64,000 nucleotides of DNA. Origin: Rhodocaloribacter litoris (GTDB taxonomy: Bacteria; Bacteroidota; Rhodothermia; Rhodothermales; ISCAR-4553). Made by a program: the position numbers and the translations under genes. Below, one piece after another: positions 51,199 to 60,647 of the stretch. Each line of letters starts with the position of its first letter. The first letter of the stretch is position 1. The notes below the pieces were generated by a model. That model saw only the letters and a program-made list of their open reading frames with translations. It did not search any database and was not told the DNA's origin. The DNA lies in contig NZ_CP076718.1 of the NCBI RefSeq assembly GCF_011682235.2, forward strand, positions 617,758 through 681,757. Direction: 5' to 3'.

Positions 51199-52389
51199 AT
51201 GCGCATCCTCGTCCACGACTATGCCGGCCACCCGTTTCAGGTGCAGCTCAGCCGGGCGCTGGCGCGGCGCGGGCACGACGTGCTGCACACCTACTGCGGC
51301 TCGCTGCCCAACACGGCCCACGGCATCATGCACCGCCTCGCCGAGGACCCGCCGGCGTTCGACGTGGAGGCCGTCCGCCTGCCCGAGACGCTGGACAAGT
51401 ACCGCTACGTCCGGCGGTGGCGGCAGGAGGTGGACTACGGCCGCCGCCTCACCGGTGTGGTGGTACGCTTCCGGCCGGACGTCGTCCTCTCGGGCAACAC
51501 CCCGCTCGACGCCCAGGCCCGGCTCCTGGCCGCCTGCCGTCGCCGGGGCACGCGGTTCGTGTTCTGGGTGCAGGACCTGCTCGGGGAGGCCGCCCACCGG
51601 GTCCTCCGGCGCAAGCTCCCCCTCGCCGGCGACCTCGTCGGGCGCTACTATGTGCGCCTCGAAGGCCGCCTGCTCCGCCGGAGCGACGCCGCCGTGGTCA
51701 TCACGGACGACTTCGTTCCCCTGCTCACCCGGCGCGGCGTGCCGGCGGACCGGCTGCACGTGATCGAGAACTGGGCCCCGCTGGAAAAGACGCCCGTGCG
51801 CCCGAAGGACAACGCCTGGAGCCGGGCCCACGGGCTGGCCGGCCGGCGCGTGCTCCTCTATTCGGGCAACCTGGGCATGAAGCACGACCCCGCCCTGCTC
51901 GTGCGCCTGGCCCGGCACTTCCGCGACACGCCGGACGTGCGGGTGGTTGTCGTCTCCGAAGGCCTGGGGGCGGACTGGCTGCGGGAACAGCAGGCGGCCC
52001 ACGGCCTGGACAACCTGCTCCTCTTCGGCTTCCAGCCCTTCGAACGGCTCCCCGACGTCCTCGGCGCGGCCGACGTGCTCCTGGCCCTCCTCGAACCCGA
52101 CGCCGGCGTCTTCTCCGTGCCGTCGAAAGTGCTCACGTACCTGTGTGCCGCGCGGCCGGTGCTGCTGGCCGTGCCGCCGGAAAACCTGGCCGCCCGCATC
52201 GTCGCGCGGGAGGAGGCCGGCCGCGTGGTCGCCCCCGGCGATGCCGGCGCCTTCGTGGCAGCCGCCGAAACCCTGCTGGCCGACGGCGACCTGCGCGCCC
52301 GGCTCGGCCGCAACGCCCGCGCCTACGCCGAACGCACCTTCGACCTCGAGCGCATCACCGACGCCTTCGAACGCGTCCTTTCCACATAG
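51199..52389 (+). CDS. Glycosyltransferase family 4 (WcaI-like)
   Basis: 396 residues. The N-terminal half reads MRILVHDYAGHPFQVQLSRA, with RRWRQEVDYGRRLTGVVVRF resembling WcaI-type fucosyltransferases. The GT4 half has VLLYSGNLGMKHDPALLVRL, LFGFQPFERLPDVLGAADVL and SVPSKVLTYLCAARPVLLAV. The product acts in the cytoplasm on a lipid-linked precursor. It has a 183-base upstream region shared with the divergent methyltransferase gene, so it may have its own promoter. GC is back to the window average. Confidence 0.9.
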   Translation: MRILVHDYAGHPFQVQLSRALARRGHDVLHTYCGSLPNTAHGIMHRLAEDPPAFDVEAVRLPETLDKYRYVRRWRQEVDYGRRLTGVVVRFRPDVVLSGNTPLDAQARLLAACRRRGTRFVFWVQDLLGEAAHRVLRRKLPLAGDLVGRYYVRLEGRLLRRSDAAVVITDDFVPLLTRRGVPADRLHVIENWAPLEKTPVRPKDNAWSRAHGLAGRRVLLYSGNLGMKHDPALLVRLARHFRDTPDVRVVVVSEGLGADWLREQQAAHGLDNLLLFGFQPFERLPDVLGAADVLLALLEPDAGVFSVPSKVLTYLCAARPVLLAVPPENLAARIVAREEAGRVVAPGDAGAFVAAAETLLADGDLRARLGRNARAYAERTFDLERITDAFERVLST

Positions 52390-52828
52390 GCATTTTTCCC
52401 AAAACGGCGCACGTCACGTCTCACCACCCGAAACGCGATCCGGCCAGGCGTCCCTCTAGTCAGAGGAGGCCGGGGCTTTTGCCTCACCGGCACATCGCCC
52501 ATCTCCCTTTTCTACATGACCATGCCCGTCTGGAAGCCCGTTGACCGCCTGCTCGCACCGGAGCGGGCCGGTTCCTCCGTTGCGTCTCCGGAGGATGCCG
52601 CCCGCCGGCGTACCGCAGCCTCCCCCGGCTTCCCGGCCGGACGACGACCCGGGCGTCCCTCCCATAAACACCTCGACTGGGTTGCCCTGGCACACATACC
52701 GGCTCCGGCGTGGCACCCGCTCAGCGTGCTCTGACCCGCCTGTAACCATCCGGGGGCGTGGTGCGTACTTCCGTGGCGGCCCTGCCCGCTCGTCACCTCC
52801 ACCCGCTCACGCACCGGTCCCTGATGCC
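52390..52828. other. Intergenic stretch without recognised gene
   Basis: These 439 bases between a glycosyltransferase gene and an outer-membrane protein gene are open in several frames, but the translations are Arg/Pro/Ser-rich and lack features. No terminator with a T-run, tRNA or repeat was seen. A promoter for the barrel gene should lie here but I cannot place it. Confidence 0.5.
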
Positions 52829-54538
52829 ATGCTGGTTACCCCGGCCTGCCGCACGCTCCTGCTCATGGTGATGATCCTGGGGCTGGCCCTTCCGGCCCTC
52901 GCCCAGGAAGCCCCTGCTCCGACGGCGCGTTACACCGCCGAGCGTAACCTTGTCGTCTCGGCGTTGCAAACGGTCCTCGGTGTCATCCGGGAGGTGCTGG
53001 CCGAGCACGACAGTGGAGAACTGGGAGAGCGTCTCCGGGCCATGCGCCGTCACCTCACCGACGCCACCGTGCCACTCGGCCTCGCGCCGGGTCCCGTCTC
53101 CACCGCCCGCGAGGACGACCTCCGGCAGCTCGAACGGCTCCTGCTCGACCTCTACGACCAGCTCCGCGACCTGCGGCACGAGCTCGAAGACAGCGAGCGG
53201 TTTGCCCTGGCCAACCGCCTCTACCCGATCGAACGCAGCCTCCGCGACGCCCTCGTGACCGTGCGCCGCCTCACCGCCCCCGATGACGCCTCCTATGCCG
53301 CGGCCGTCGACGCCGGAACCCTGCGGTCCCCCCGCCACGAACCCGCAGGCCGGACGACGGGCCGGCACCGCCCACCCGACCGCCGGCCCCCCTTCGCACA
53401 CCCTGCCCGGTGGCGACCGGACTGGGATACCCCCTACGCCATGGTCGGGGAGGTCTGGAACCGCTGGCCGTATCCCGCCACCGCCCTCTACCGTCCCATC
53501 CCGGCGATCCGGTACAACCGCGTCGAAGGGCTCGTCCTGGGCATCGGACGGGGACCGCTCGACTGGGACAGCTACGAACGGTCCCGCCTCTACGGACAGG
53601 TCGCCTATGCCTTCGGCCTCGAACGCTTCCGCTACGAAGCCGGCCTCGAGGTACGCCTGGGCCCCCGCTACGGCAACGACGGGTTCGACGTCAAGCTCGG
53701 CGGGGCCTACCGGAAACAGACCACCACCGACGACCTCTGGAAGTCGAGCTGGCTCGAGAACACGGCCGCCGCCCTGCTTTTCCGAAACGACTTTTTCGAC
53801 TATTTCGAGACCGAGGGCTGGACGATCTACGCCGTCACCCACCTGACCCCGTACCTGCAGGCCGGCGCGGGCTTCCGGCAAGAGTCCCATACGCAACTGA
53901 ACCGCACCACCTCGTGGTCCCTCTTCGGCGGTCCGGGCTTCCGGGACAACCCGGACATCCGGGTCGGAGAGATGAACACGCTCGCCCTCACGCTGGAAGG
54001 CGGCCGCGTCGAGGACTTCGACGACCGCCCGCGCGGGGCCGGCTTCCGGCTCGAAGCCGAGTTCGGCGACGGTCTCGGCGGCGACTTCGCCTTCAACCGC
54101 TACACGGGCGACCTCCGCCTCTACCTCCTGCCGGCCGGGCACACCGGCCTGAACCTGCGGCTGCGCGGCGGCCTGGCCACGGGCGAGGTCCCCCCCCAGA
54201 AGTGGTTCACCCTCGGCGGCATCGGCTCCATGCGGGCCTACCCCCAGAACGCCTTCACCGGTACACGCGCCCTGCTCGCCAACGCCGAACTGGCCTTCTA
54301 TGAGGACTCCCCCCTCGACGACCTGCTGTGGGATGGCCTCTACGTCTTCGGCCTCTTCGATGCCGGCTGGACCGGCGCTCCCGGCCAGGCGTTCGCTCTC
54401 GACGACGTCCTCCCGGCCGCCGGCTTCGGCATCGGCCTGGACGACCGCCGCCTGCGCCTCGAACTCGTCTGGCCCCTGCGCGACCCCGGCACCGGCACCG
54501 ACCCGACGCTCTGGCTCCGCATCACCCCGGCGTTCTGA
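52829..54538 (+). CDS. Omp85/BamA-like outer-membrane beta-barrel protein
   Basis: 569 residues from ATG 52829: a signal peptide (LLLMVMILGLALPALAQEAP), a helical periplasmic region (AERNLVVSALQTVLGVIREV, then coiled segments), a low-complexity Pro/Arg linker and a C-terminal beta-barrel of about 340 residues. FTLGGIGSMRAYPQNAFTGT followed by ANAELAFYED resembles the conserved loop-6 and next strand of Omp85-family surface antigens. The final residue is Phe (RITPAF), as in many outer-membrane proteins. No POTRA domains are obvious, so a transport role is uncertain. Confidence 0.8.
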   Translation: MLVTPACRTLLLMVMILGLALPALAQEAPAPTARYTAERNLVVSALQTVLGVIREVLAEHDSGELGERLRAMRRHLTDATVPLGLAPGPVSTAREDDLRQLERLLLDLYDQLRDLRHELEDSERFALANRLYPIERSLRDALVTVRRLTAPDDASYAAAVDAGTLRSPRHEPAGRTTGRHRPPDRRPPFAHPARWRPDWDTPYAMVGEVWNRWPYPATALYRPIPAIRYNRVEGLVLGIGRGPLDWDSYERSRLYGQVAYAFGLERFRYEAGLEVRLGPRYGNDGFDVKLGGAYRKQTTTDDLWKSSWLENTAAALLFRNDFFDYFETEGWTIYAVTHLTPYLQAGAGFRQESHTQLNRTTSWSLFGGPGFRDNPDIRVGEMNTLALTLEGGRVEDFDDRPRGAGFRLEAEFGDGLGGDFAFNRYTGDLRLYLLPAGHTGLNLRLRGGLATGEVPPQKWFTLGGIGSMRAYPQNAFTGTRALLANAELAFYEDSPLDDLLWDGLYVFGLFDAGWTGAPGQAFALDDVLPAAGFGIGLDDRRLRLELVWPLRDPGTGTDPTLWLRITPAF

Positions 54539-54555
54539 CCCCCTATCATCCTACA

Positions 54556-54600
54556 GTTCGAGTGATACTTGAACGAGAGGGGTCCGCTTGCCTATCTTTC
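54556..54600 (+). promoter_or_regulatory. Promoter with overlapping palindromic operator
   Basis: TTG (54569-54571), 21 bases, then TATCTTTC (54593-54600) resembles a Bacteroidota promoter for the SpoIID-like gene starting at 54698. The inverted repeat GTTCGAGT-GAT-ACTTGAAC (54556-54574, one mismatch) covers the -33 element and could be a repressor or activator site. Confidence 0.4.
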
Positions 54601-54697
54601 CGGCGACTCGAGCGTGGCCGGCCTCCATCTCCGCCTGCCGTGCCGCCGTCGAAGACGCCCGCTTGCCCCGACCGCCCCGTCAACCGGACGAGACGCC

Positions 54698-56146
54698 ATG
54701 TCCGCGCTTTCCCTCCGACGCTCCCCCGCCCTCCTGGTGGTGGCCTGTGTGCTGGTCTGTTCCCGGGCTGCCGCCCTGCCGGCCGACGAGCTGCTGCGCA
54801 TCCGCATCCTCACCCGCCACCAGCCCGAGACCGTCGAACTCTCCGGCGAAGAGGGGCTGCTGCTCTTTGCCGGTGCCAATGTGGAACCCCTGCATCGCCT
54901 TGCACCCGGTGAGATCGCCGCGCTATCCGTGCGCGGAAGCGAGGTGTTCGTGGAGATGGGTGATCTCCGGCTGAACGCGCTCTCGCTCCGGGCCGTCCCC
55001 ACGGCCGGAGGCGCCCTCACCGTCCGGGTGGCCCGGGGTGCCTCCCCCGGCCTCAGCCGCCGGTACGGAGGCAGCCTGTCCGTCTCGGCCGAAGGCGGGC
55101 AACTGCAACTGGTCAACCACATCGACGTCGAGACCTACGTGGCCAGCGTCGTCGGCAGCGAGTACGGCTTCGATGACCTCGAAGGAGCCAAGGCCATGGC
55201 CGTCATCATCCGCACGTATGCCCTGCGCGCCCTCGGCAAGTTTGGCGAGGCCTACGACCACGTCGACCACACCCTCTCCCAGGTCTACACCGGCCTCGAC
55301 GCCATCACGCCGACGGCCCGCGAAGCCGCCCGCCTGACGGCCGGCGAGATTCTCACCTACGACGGCCACCCCGTCGAAGCCGTCTACTTTGCGGCCAGTG
55401 GCGGGCACACGGCCGACAACGACGCCGTCTGGAACACGCCTCCCCGCCCGTACCTCCGGGGACGGCCCGACCCCTATGACCGCTCCCCCCACGCGACCTG
55501 GCAGTTCGTCGCGCCCCGGAAAGCGCTCCTCGACGCCCTGTCGGAGGCCTTCGGCTTCCGTGTCGAGGGCTTCCTCATCGAAGCGCGGAGCCGGGATGGG
55601 CGTGTGCAAACCATCACCCTGCTCGGTAACCCCGAGCGGAGCGTCTCGGGCAACGACTTCCGCCTGGCCGTCCTCCGTCGTTTCGGCACGACGAGTCTCA
55701 AGAGCACCCTGTTCGATGCCCGCGTCCGGGGCAACGAATACGTGTTCGACGGGCGCGGCTTCGGGCACGGCGTGGGGTTGAGCCAGTGGGGCGCCCACGA
55801 GATGGCCCGGCAGGGACACACCTACCGCGACATCCTCGCCTTCTACTACACGAACGTGACCCTCCAGAAGGGAGCGGATTATGCCGCCCTGCTCAAACGC
55901 GAGGTGACGCCGGCGGTGACCGGGCGAACGACGACCGCCCCCATCGAGCCGCCCCCGGTGCGTTCGGGCGCAGGGCCCGCCGAAGCCCGCAACGCCCGGC
56001 GGGCCGCCGCCGAAGCCGCCCCGCCGCCCCCCACCGTGACACCGGGGGCCGGCGTGCCCTCGTGGACCGGTGTGTTCCGCCCGGCGACCTCGGCCTCCCC
56101 GGCCCGCGATGACGCCCGGCGGCCCGGGCGGCGTATCGGCTGGTAA
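54698..56146 (+). CDS. SpoIID/LytB-domain protein
   Basis: 482 residues from ATG 54698: a signal peptide (SPALLVVACVLVCSRAAALP), then an SpoIID domain with HIDVETYVASVVGSEYGFDD, EGAKAMAVIIRTYAL, SQVYTGLDAITPTAREAARL, YFAASGGHTAD and the C-terminal signature GRGFGHGVGLSQWGAHEMAR. In Bacillus SpoIID is a lytic transglycosylase that acts on denuded peptidoglycan; exported homologues in Bacteroidota are less studied. The last 90 residues are a Pro/Ala/Arg-rich disordered tail. An in-frame start at 54569 would mask the signal peptide. Confidence 0.88.
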   Translation: MSALSLRRSPALLVVACVLVCSRAAALPADELLRIRILTRHQPETVELSGEEGLLLFAGANVEPLHRLAPGEIAALSVRGSEVFVEMGDLRLNALSLRAVPTAGGALTVRVARGASPGLSRRYGGSLSVSAEGGQLQLVNHIDVETYVASVVGSEYGFDDLEGAKAMAVIIRTYALRALGKFGEAYDHVDHTLSQVYTGLDAITPTAREAARLTAGEILTYDGHPVEAVYFAASGGHTADNDAVWNTPPRPYLRGRPDPYDRSPHATWQFVAPRKALLDALSEAFGFRVEGFLIEARSRDGRVQTITLLGNPERSVSGNDFRLAVLRRFGTTSLKSTLFDARVRGNEYVFDGRGFGHGVGLSQWGAHEMARQGHTYRDILAFYYTNVTLQKGADYAALLKREVTPAVTGRTTTAPIEPPPVRSGAGPAEARNARRAAAEAAPPPPTVTPGAGVPSWTGVFRPATSASPARDDARRPGRRIGW

Positions 56147-56230
56147 CCCGGCCGGAACGCCGGGGAACGGCGCGGCGTTCCGGCGTGTACGCACCGCCTG
56201 CCCGGCACCACCCTCCACCCCGCCGCCGAG

Positions 56231-58267
56231 ATGAACGGACCCGTCTTCCGCCTCACCGCAGCGTGCGCCCTGTTCCCGGGCCTGCTGGTTGTATGCCTGG
56301 CCGCCCGTGCGCAACAACCCGACACGCTGGCGGGCACGTTGCCCGAGATCGAGGTCGCGGCGGCCCGGGGGACCGAGACCGTACACGAAGCCCCGCTGGC
56401 CGTGACGGTGCTGGCGCGCCCGCCGGCGCTCGTACGGTGGACCCCCGGCCTTTCCCTGGACGACGTGCTCGCTTCCCTGCCCGGCCTCTGGGTGAACGAC
56501 CGGGGCCACTTCGCCCTCGGCGAGCGCCTGGCCGTGCGGGGCATGGGCAGCCGGGCCCCCTTCGGCGTGCGGGGCGTGCAGGTCCTGCTCGACGGCGTCC
56601 CCCTCACCATGCCCGACGGCCAGGCCGTGCTCGACATCGTGGACCCCGCCTTCGTCCGGCGCGCCGAGTTGATCCGGGGACCGGCCTCCCACTTCTGGGG
56701 CAACGGCGGCGGCGGTGCACTCTTCCTCACGACCGCCGCCTTCACCGACCACCCCACGGGCCGCGTGCGGGCCCTGGCCGGCTCCTACGGCACCCGCCAC
56801 CTGGCTGCCGAGGCCGCCCTGCCCGCCGGACGCCATCGCCTGCACGGCTTCGCCTCCGACTTCCGCCGCGACGGCTACCGCGCCCACAGCGCCGGCCGCT
56901 TCACCCGGGCCGGCCTCCACGGCGACTTCGACCTCGGCCCCCGCACCCGGCTCCGCCTCACCACCGCCCTGGCCGACCAGGACGCCGAGCACCCCGGCTC
57001 CCTCACCCGGGCCGAGATGAACGCCAACCCGCGCGCCGCCAACCCCGGCTTCGCTGGCACCGGCGCGGGCAAGACCAGCTTCCAGGCCCAGTCCGCCGTC
57101 ACCCTCCTGCACGAGACCCCGAACGGCCTCCTTGCCACCACCGCCTTCGGCCTCGTACGCGACCTCGACAACCCCCTCCCCTTCGCCTACATCGCCCTGG
57201 ACCGGCGTGCCGGGGGCCTTCGCCTCACCTGGCGCAACGAGGGTGCCCGCATCCCCTATGGCCTCGCCCTCGACGCCGCCATCCAGCATGACGACCGGCG
57301 CAACTTCGACAACGACGGCGGGCGGCCCGGCCCCGGCCCCCTCCTCGACCAGATCGAGACCGTGCGCAACCTGGCGGCCGCCGGCTATGCCCGCCTGCCG
57401 CTCTCGGCCCGCCTGCACCTCACACTCGGCCTCCGGGCCGACCACCTCCGCTTCGCCATGACGGACCGGCTCCTCTCGAACGGCGACCAGTCGGGCAACC
57501 GTACCTTCTTCGCCCTGAGTCCCTCCGCCGGGCTGGCCTACACCCTGAACCCGATCCAGCTCTTCGTCAACGCACGCACCGCCTTCGAAACCCCCACGAC
57601 GACCGAACTCGTCAACCGGCCCGACCTCACCGGTGGCTTCAACCCCGACCTCGAACCGGAACGAACCCGCGGCCTCGAAGCCGGCTTGCGCGGTACCCTC
57701 CCCCGCCTGCGGCTCGACGTCGACCTGGCCGTCTTCCACCTGGACGTCATGAACCGGCTGGTGCCCTTCCAGACGGCCGAGGGCGGGGACCGCACGTTCT
57801 TCCGCAACAGCGGTGGGCTCACCCACACCGGGGTCGAGGTGGCCCTCTCCTGGGCCCTCCACCCGTCCATCACGCTGGCGACGACCTACACCGCCGGGCG
57901 ATTCGTCTTCTCCGAAGGCGAGCACGACGGCAACCGGCTTCCGGGCGTCCCGGACCACCGGCTCTTCGCCGGCCTCCAGACGACGCACCACGGCCTCTGG
58001 GGGCGCCTCACACTCGAAGCCGTGAGCGCCCACTACACCGACGACGCCAACACCACCCGAAACGCGGGCTATACCCTCCTCGACGTATATGCCGGGCATA
58101 CCGGCCTCGACCTCGGCACGGCCCGGCTCGAACCCTTCCTCAAGGCGGGCAACGTACTCGACGTGCAGTACAGCGGCTCGGTGAGTATCAACGCCTTCGG
58201 CGGGCGCTACTTCGAGCCCGCCCCGGGCCGCACGCTGGAGGCAGGCCTCAACCTGGTGTTCGACTGA
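56231..58267 (+). CDS. TonB-dependent outer-membrane receptor
   Basis: 678 residues: a signal peptide (FPGLLVVCLAARAQQPDTLA), a plug domain (LSLDDVLASLPGLWVNDRGH, LAVRGMGSRAPFGVRGVQVL, DGVPLTMPDGQAVLDIVDPA, FVRRAELIRGPASHFWGNGG) and a 22-strand-type barrel ending in LEAGLNLVFD. It imports siderophores, cobalamin or other large solutes using TonB energy. Plug wording is closest to siderophore/cobalamin-type receptors. There is no SusD partner next to it, so this is not a SusCD glycan pair. No riboswitch was seen in the short upstream gap. Confidence 0.92.
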   Translation: MNGPVFRLTAACALFPGLLVVCLAARAQQPDTLAGTLPEIEVAAARGTETVHEAPLAVTVLARPPALVRWTPGLSLDDVLASLPGLWVNDRGHFALGERLAVRGMGSRAPFGVRGVQVLLDGVPLTMPDGQAVLDIVDPAFVRRAELIRGPASHFWGNGGGGALFLTTAAFTDHPTGRVRALAGSYGTRHLAAEAALPAGRHRLHGFASDFRRDGYRAHSAGRFTRAGLHGDFDLGPRTRLRLTTALADQDAEHPGSLTRAEMNANPRAANPGFAGTGAGKTSFQAQSAVTLLHETPNGLLATTAFGLVRDLDNPLPFAYIALDRRAGGLRLTWRNEGARIPYGLALDAAIQHDDRRNFDNDGGRPGPGPLLDQIETVRNLAAAGYARLPLSARLHLTLGLRADHLRFAMTDRLLSNGDQSGNRTFFALSPSAGLAYTLNPIQLFVNARTAFETPTTTELVNRPDLTGGFNPDLEPERTRGLEAGLRGTLPRLRLDVDLAVFHLDVMNRLVPFQTAEGGDRTFFRNSGGLTHTGVEVALSWALHPSITLATTYTAGRFVFSEGEHDGNRLPGVPDHRLFAGLQTTHHGLWGRLTLEAVSAHYTDDANTTRNAGYTLLDVYAGHTGLDLGTARLEPFLKAGNVLDVQYSGSVSINAFGGRYFEPAPGRTLEAGLNLVFD

Positions 58268-58291
58268 GCGCACCGCCGGTTGCAACCGGAC

Positions 58292-59266
58292 TCAGACCTC
58301 CACCCAGATCTCGCCGCCTTCGTACCAGCCCCCGCGGGCCATGCGGGGCGTGGTGAAGGCCCAGGCACCCCGGCCGTGTGCATCGAGCAGGAGGAGGCCA
58401 CCGGTGGCCCCCCGCCCCTCAGGATTGCGAATGCGCGTGTGCATGTGCCGGAGCCGGTCGCTGACCACCGCCTCGAGACCGAGTCCTTCGGCCACCCGGT
58501 CGACGGCGCGCGCGCAGAGAAGCACCGCCGCAATGGCCTCCCCCCAGCCGGTGGCGCTGGCGGCCGCCTGCGCGGTGGCATAGTAGCCGGCCCCCGGCAG
58601 CGGCGTGTCGCCGACGCGCCCGGACGGCCGGAACGGCGTGCCGCCGGTCGAGGTGGCCGCGGCCAGCCGCCCCTGCCGGTCCCGGGCCACACACCCGACG
58701 GTCCCCTGCGGGGCGCGGTCCTGCGGCGGAAGAAAGGGATGGCTGGTATGATAGCGCACGGCCTCCCGCCGGAGCTGCTCGTAACGTGCCCGCTCGCGCG
58801 CGCAGATCAGCGCCTCGTTCTCCACGAGGGGGAACCCCTGGGCGGCGGCGAAACGCTCGGCGCCCTCGCATGCCAGGAGCCGCATCCGCCCGTCGGAGGC
58901 TTCGAGCAGCCGGTGCGCGACGCGGACCGGGTTCTCGATCCGGCGAACGCCCAGCACCCCGCCGTAGTCGAGCGTGGCGCCGTCCATCAGGCCGGCATCC
59001 AGCTCGACGGTCCCCTCCAGCGTGAGCACCGCCCCCCGCCCGGCGTCGAAAGCACCGTGCGACTCCATGACCGCGACGACCTCCGCGACGACACGCCGGG
59101 CCGGTGCCCCCTCGCGCAACAGCCGGCGCCCGAGGCGCAGCGCCTGCCGCATCCCGTCGAGATGGTCGGCGTGCACGTCGCCGGGAATGTCCCAGGCCCC
59201 GCCGTGCACCATCAGGCAGGCCCCCGCGCCCCCCGGTACCGGCTGAATGCCGCTCTTTAACGTCAT
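58292..59266 (-). CDS. Isoaspartyl peptidase/L-asparaginase (Ntn hydrolase)
   Basis: 324 residues. MVHGGAWDIPGDVHADHLDG is the family N-terminus; GAGRGAVLT-like sequence reads FDAGRGAVLTLEGTVELDAG; and GTVGCVARDRQGRLAAATST contains the nucleophile Thr that is freed by autocleavage. GRVGDTPLPGAGYYA is the conserved substrate-binding segment. It removes isoaspartyl residues from peptides and hydrolyses asparagine. No signal peptide is clear, so it is taken as cytoplasmic. It is convergent with the TonB receptor gene. Confidence 0.93.
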   Translation of the reverse strand: MTLKSGIQPVPGGAGACLMVHGGAWDIPGDVHADHLDGMRQALRLGRRLLREGAPARRVVAEVVAVMESHGAFDAGRGAVLTLEGTVELDAGLMDGATLDYGGVLGVRRIENPVRVAHRLLEASDGRMRLLACEGAERFAAAQGFPLVENEALICARERARYEQLRREAVRYHTSHPFLPPQDRAPQGTVGCVARDRQGRLAAATSTGGTPFRPSGRVGDTPLPGAGYYATAQAAASATGWGEAIAAVLLCARAVDRVAEGLGLEAVVSDRLRHMHTRIRNPEGRGATGGLLLLDAHGRGAWAFTTPRMARGGWYEGGEIWVEV

Positions 59267-59529
59267 GCCTCGACGCCTCCTCGCCCGTGTTCTGACGAAA
59301 AAACCTTTCGAGTCTACCGCAATTCCTGCTCTTGCGCAATCCGGCCCGGCGTTGCCCTCGAATGTTCACGCCCGGAACCTGAAACCCTGCGCGGCTTGCC
59401 GCTTGAAAGATCGAAGATTCAGCGCCAGCTACCTGTCACTTTTAAATGAAACGTACACGCCCTGCTCGTCGGACTATAGCGGAGGTCATGGTTATTGAGG
59501 GCATGGCTGCCCTGAGCGAACGGCCCACG

Positions 59530-59637
59530 TGTAGCCGCGGAGCTGGACGCGTTGCGCGTCCCGGGACGTGTTGCGCGTCCCGTCGGTCCGGGCTCCCCTG
59601 TGGGCCATGGGGCGCACCCATAAAGGGTGCGGCTACA
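59530..59637. mobile_element. MITE/REP-like element with 9-bp terminal inverted repeats
   Basis: TGTAGCCGC (59530-59538) and GCGGCTACA (59629-59637) are perfect inverted repeats bounding 108 bases. Inside are two direct copies of GTTGCGCGTCCCG (59551 and 59570, 19-bp period) and a hairpin GCACCC-ATAAA-GGGTGC (59614-59630). There is no coding capacity. The layout suits a small non-autonomous element or REP-type repeat. Only this copy was noticed in the window, so mobility is inferred from structure alone. Confidence 0.5.
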
Positions 59638-59659
59638 TCGCGCTGCACAACGACGCCTT

Positions 59660-59683
59660 CAATAGCATGGACAATAGCATGGA
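59660..59683. repeat. 12-bp tandem duplication
   Basis: CAATAGCATGGA occurs twice in tandem (59660-59671 and 59672-59683), about 20 bases from the MITE-like element. It may mark replication slippage. Confidence 0.75.
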
Positions 59684-59781
59684 CCAACGCTATACCCCTG
59701 CGTCCGTGAATCCAGTACACGGGCAATGTGCAGCGTTGCTATAGGTCCTACCCTTTCCAACCTTTCAACCGGCAAGCCGAA

Positions 59782-60555
59782 ATGTCCTGCGCCACCTTCC
59801 GCTTTTATGCCGGGTTGAACGACTTCCTCCCCGTGGAAGCGCGGCACGCCGAGGTGTGGTATACCTTCACGGGCCGTCCCGCCGTCAAGGATGCCATCGA
59901 AGCGCTCGGGGTGCCCCATCCGGAGGTGGCCCTGTTGCTGGCCAACGGCACGCCGGTCGACTTCGGCCACCCGCTCTGCGACGGGGATCGGATTGCCGTC
60001 TTCCCCCACTTCTTCCTGCTTTCGGCTGCGAACACGTTGCAGCCCGCCCTGCCGGTCCCGCCCGCCTTCCTGCTCGACGTGCACCTCCGGCGACTGGCCC
60101 GGTACCTGCGCATGCTGGGCTTCGACGCCGCGTACAACCCTTTCGCCGGCGACGACGCCCTCGCCCGGCAGGCGCACGCGGAGGGGCGCGTTCTGCTCAC
60201 GCGCGATCGCGGCCTGCTCAAGCGCAGCCTGGTCGTCCACGGCTACTTCGTCCGCGCACGCCACCCCGGAGGGCAGCTCCGTGAGGTGGTCGACCGCTTT
60301 GCCCTGCGCGACTGGATGGCGCCCTTCACGCGCTGCCTCGACTGCAACACGCGGCTGCGGCCGGTCGAGAAAGACGCGGTGTCCGGGCGGCTGCCGGAAC
60401 GGGTGCGGGACGTCTTCGACGCCTTCATGCGCTGTCCTTCGTGCGACCGGGTCTACTGGAAAGGCTCGCACTACGAGCGCATGCAGCACCTCGTGGCCGC
60501 CTGCCGCCGCGGTGAAGCGATGCGCCGCCGCGACGATGGGGGAACCCCGGCCTGA
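59782..60555 (+). CDS. Mut7-C RNase-domain protein with ubiquitin-like N-terminus
   Basis: From ATG 59782, 257 residues. The first 85 form a ubiquitin/MoaD-like fold (TFRFYAGLNDFLPVEARHAE, DGDRIAVFPHF), followed by a Mut7-C domain with LLDVHLRRLARYLRMLGFDA, LLTRDRGLLKR and two zinc-binding pairs (CLDCNTRL, CPSCDRVYWKGSHYERM). The Mut7-C part is a PIN-like putative RNase named after C. elegans MUT-7. The biological role in bacteria is unknown. An in-frame start at 59728 would add 18 residues before the ubiquitin-like domain. Confidence 0.9.
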   Translation: MSCATFRFYAGLNDFLPVEARHAEVWYTFTGRPAVKDAIEALGVPHPEVALLLANGTPVDFGHPLCDGDRIAVFPHFFLLSAANTLQPALPVPPAFLLDVHLRRLARYLRMLGFDAAYNPFAGDDALARQAHAEGRVLLTRDRGLLKRSLVVHGYFVRARHPGGQLREVVDRFALRDWMAPFTRCLDCNTRLRPVEKDAVSGRLPERVRDVFDAFMRCPSCDRVYWKGSHYERMQHLVAACRRGEAMRRRDDGGTPA

Positions 60556-60647
60556 TACCGGCTTTGACCTGCCGTGTACGGGTCGGTCCTTCATCCGTGG
60601 CGCTCCGCCCGGTCCCACGCGCAACGTTCAATGCCATAGCCCATCCT

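Larger units (their letters stand above)
59267..59781. other. Intergenic region with repeats, no gene
   Basis: No credible coding region is visible in these 515 bases. The left part (59290-59460) is AT-richer, with CTTTTAAATGAAACG, and may hold the promoters for the peptidase gene. The centre holds a MITE-like element (59530-59637), and a 12-bp tandem duplication follows. The right end leads to the Mut7-C gene. Confidence 0.55.

Noticed and set aside
52456-52814. Small minus-strand frames before the Omp85-like gene
   Set aside because: Arg/Gly/Pro-rich translations without motifs or ribosome sites; open by high GC alone.
54923-58285. Long open frame on the minus strand (about 1100 codons)
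   Set aside because: It is antisense to the SpoIID-like and TonB-receptor genes, which have clear domains; the antisense product is Gly/Val/Glu-rich without motifs.
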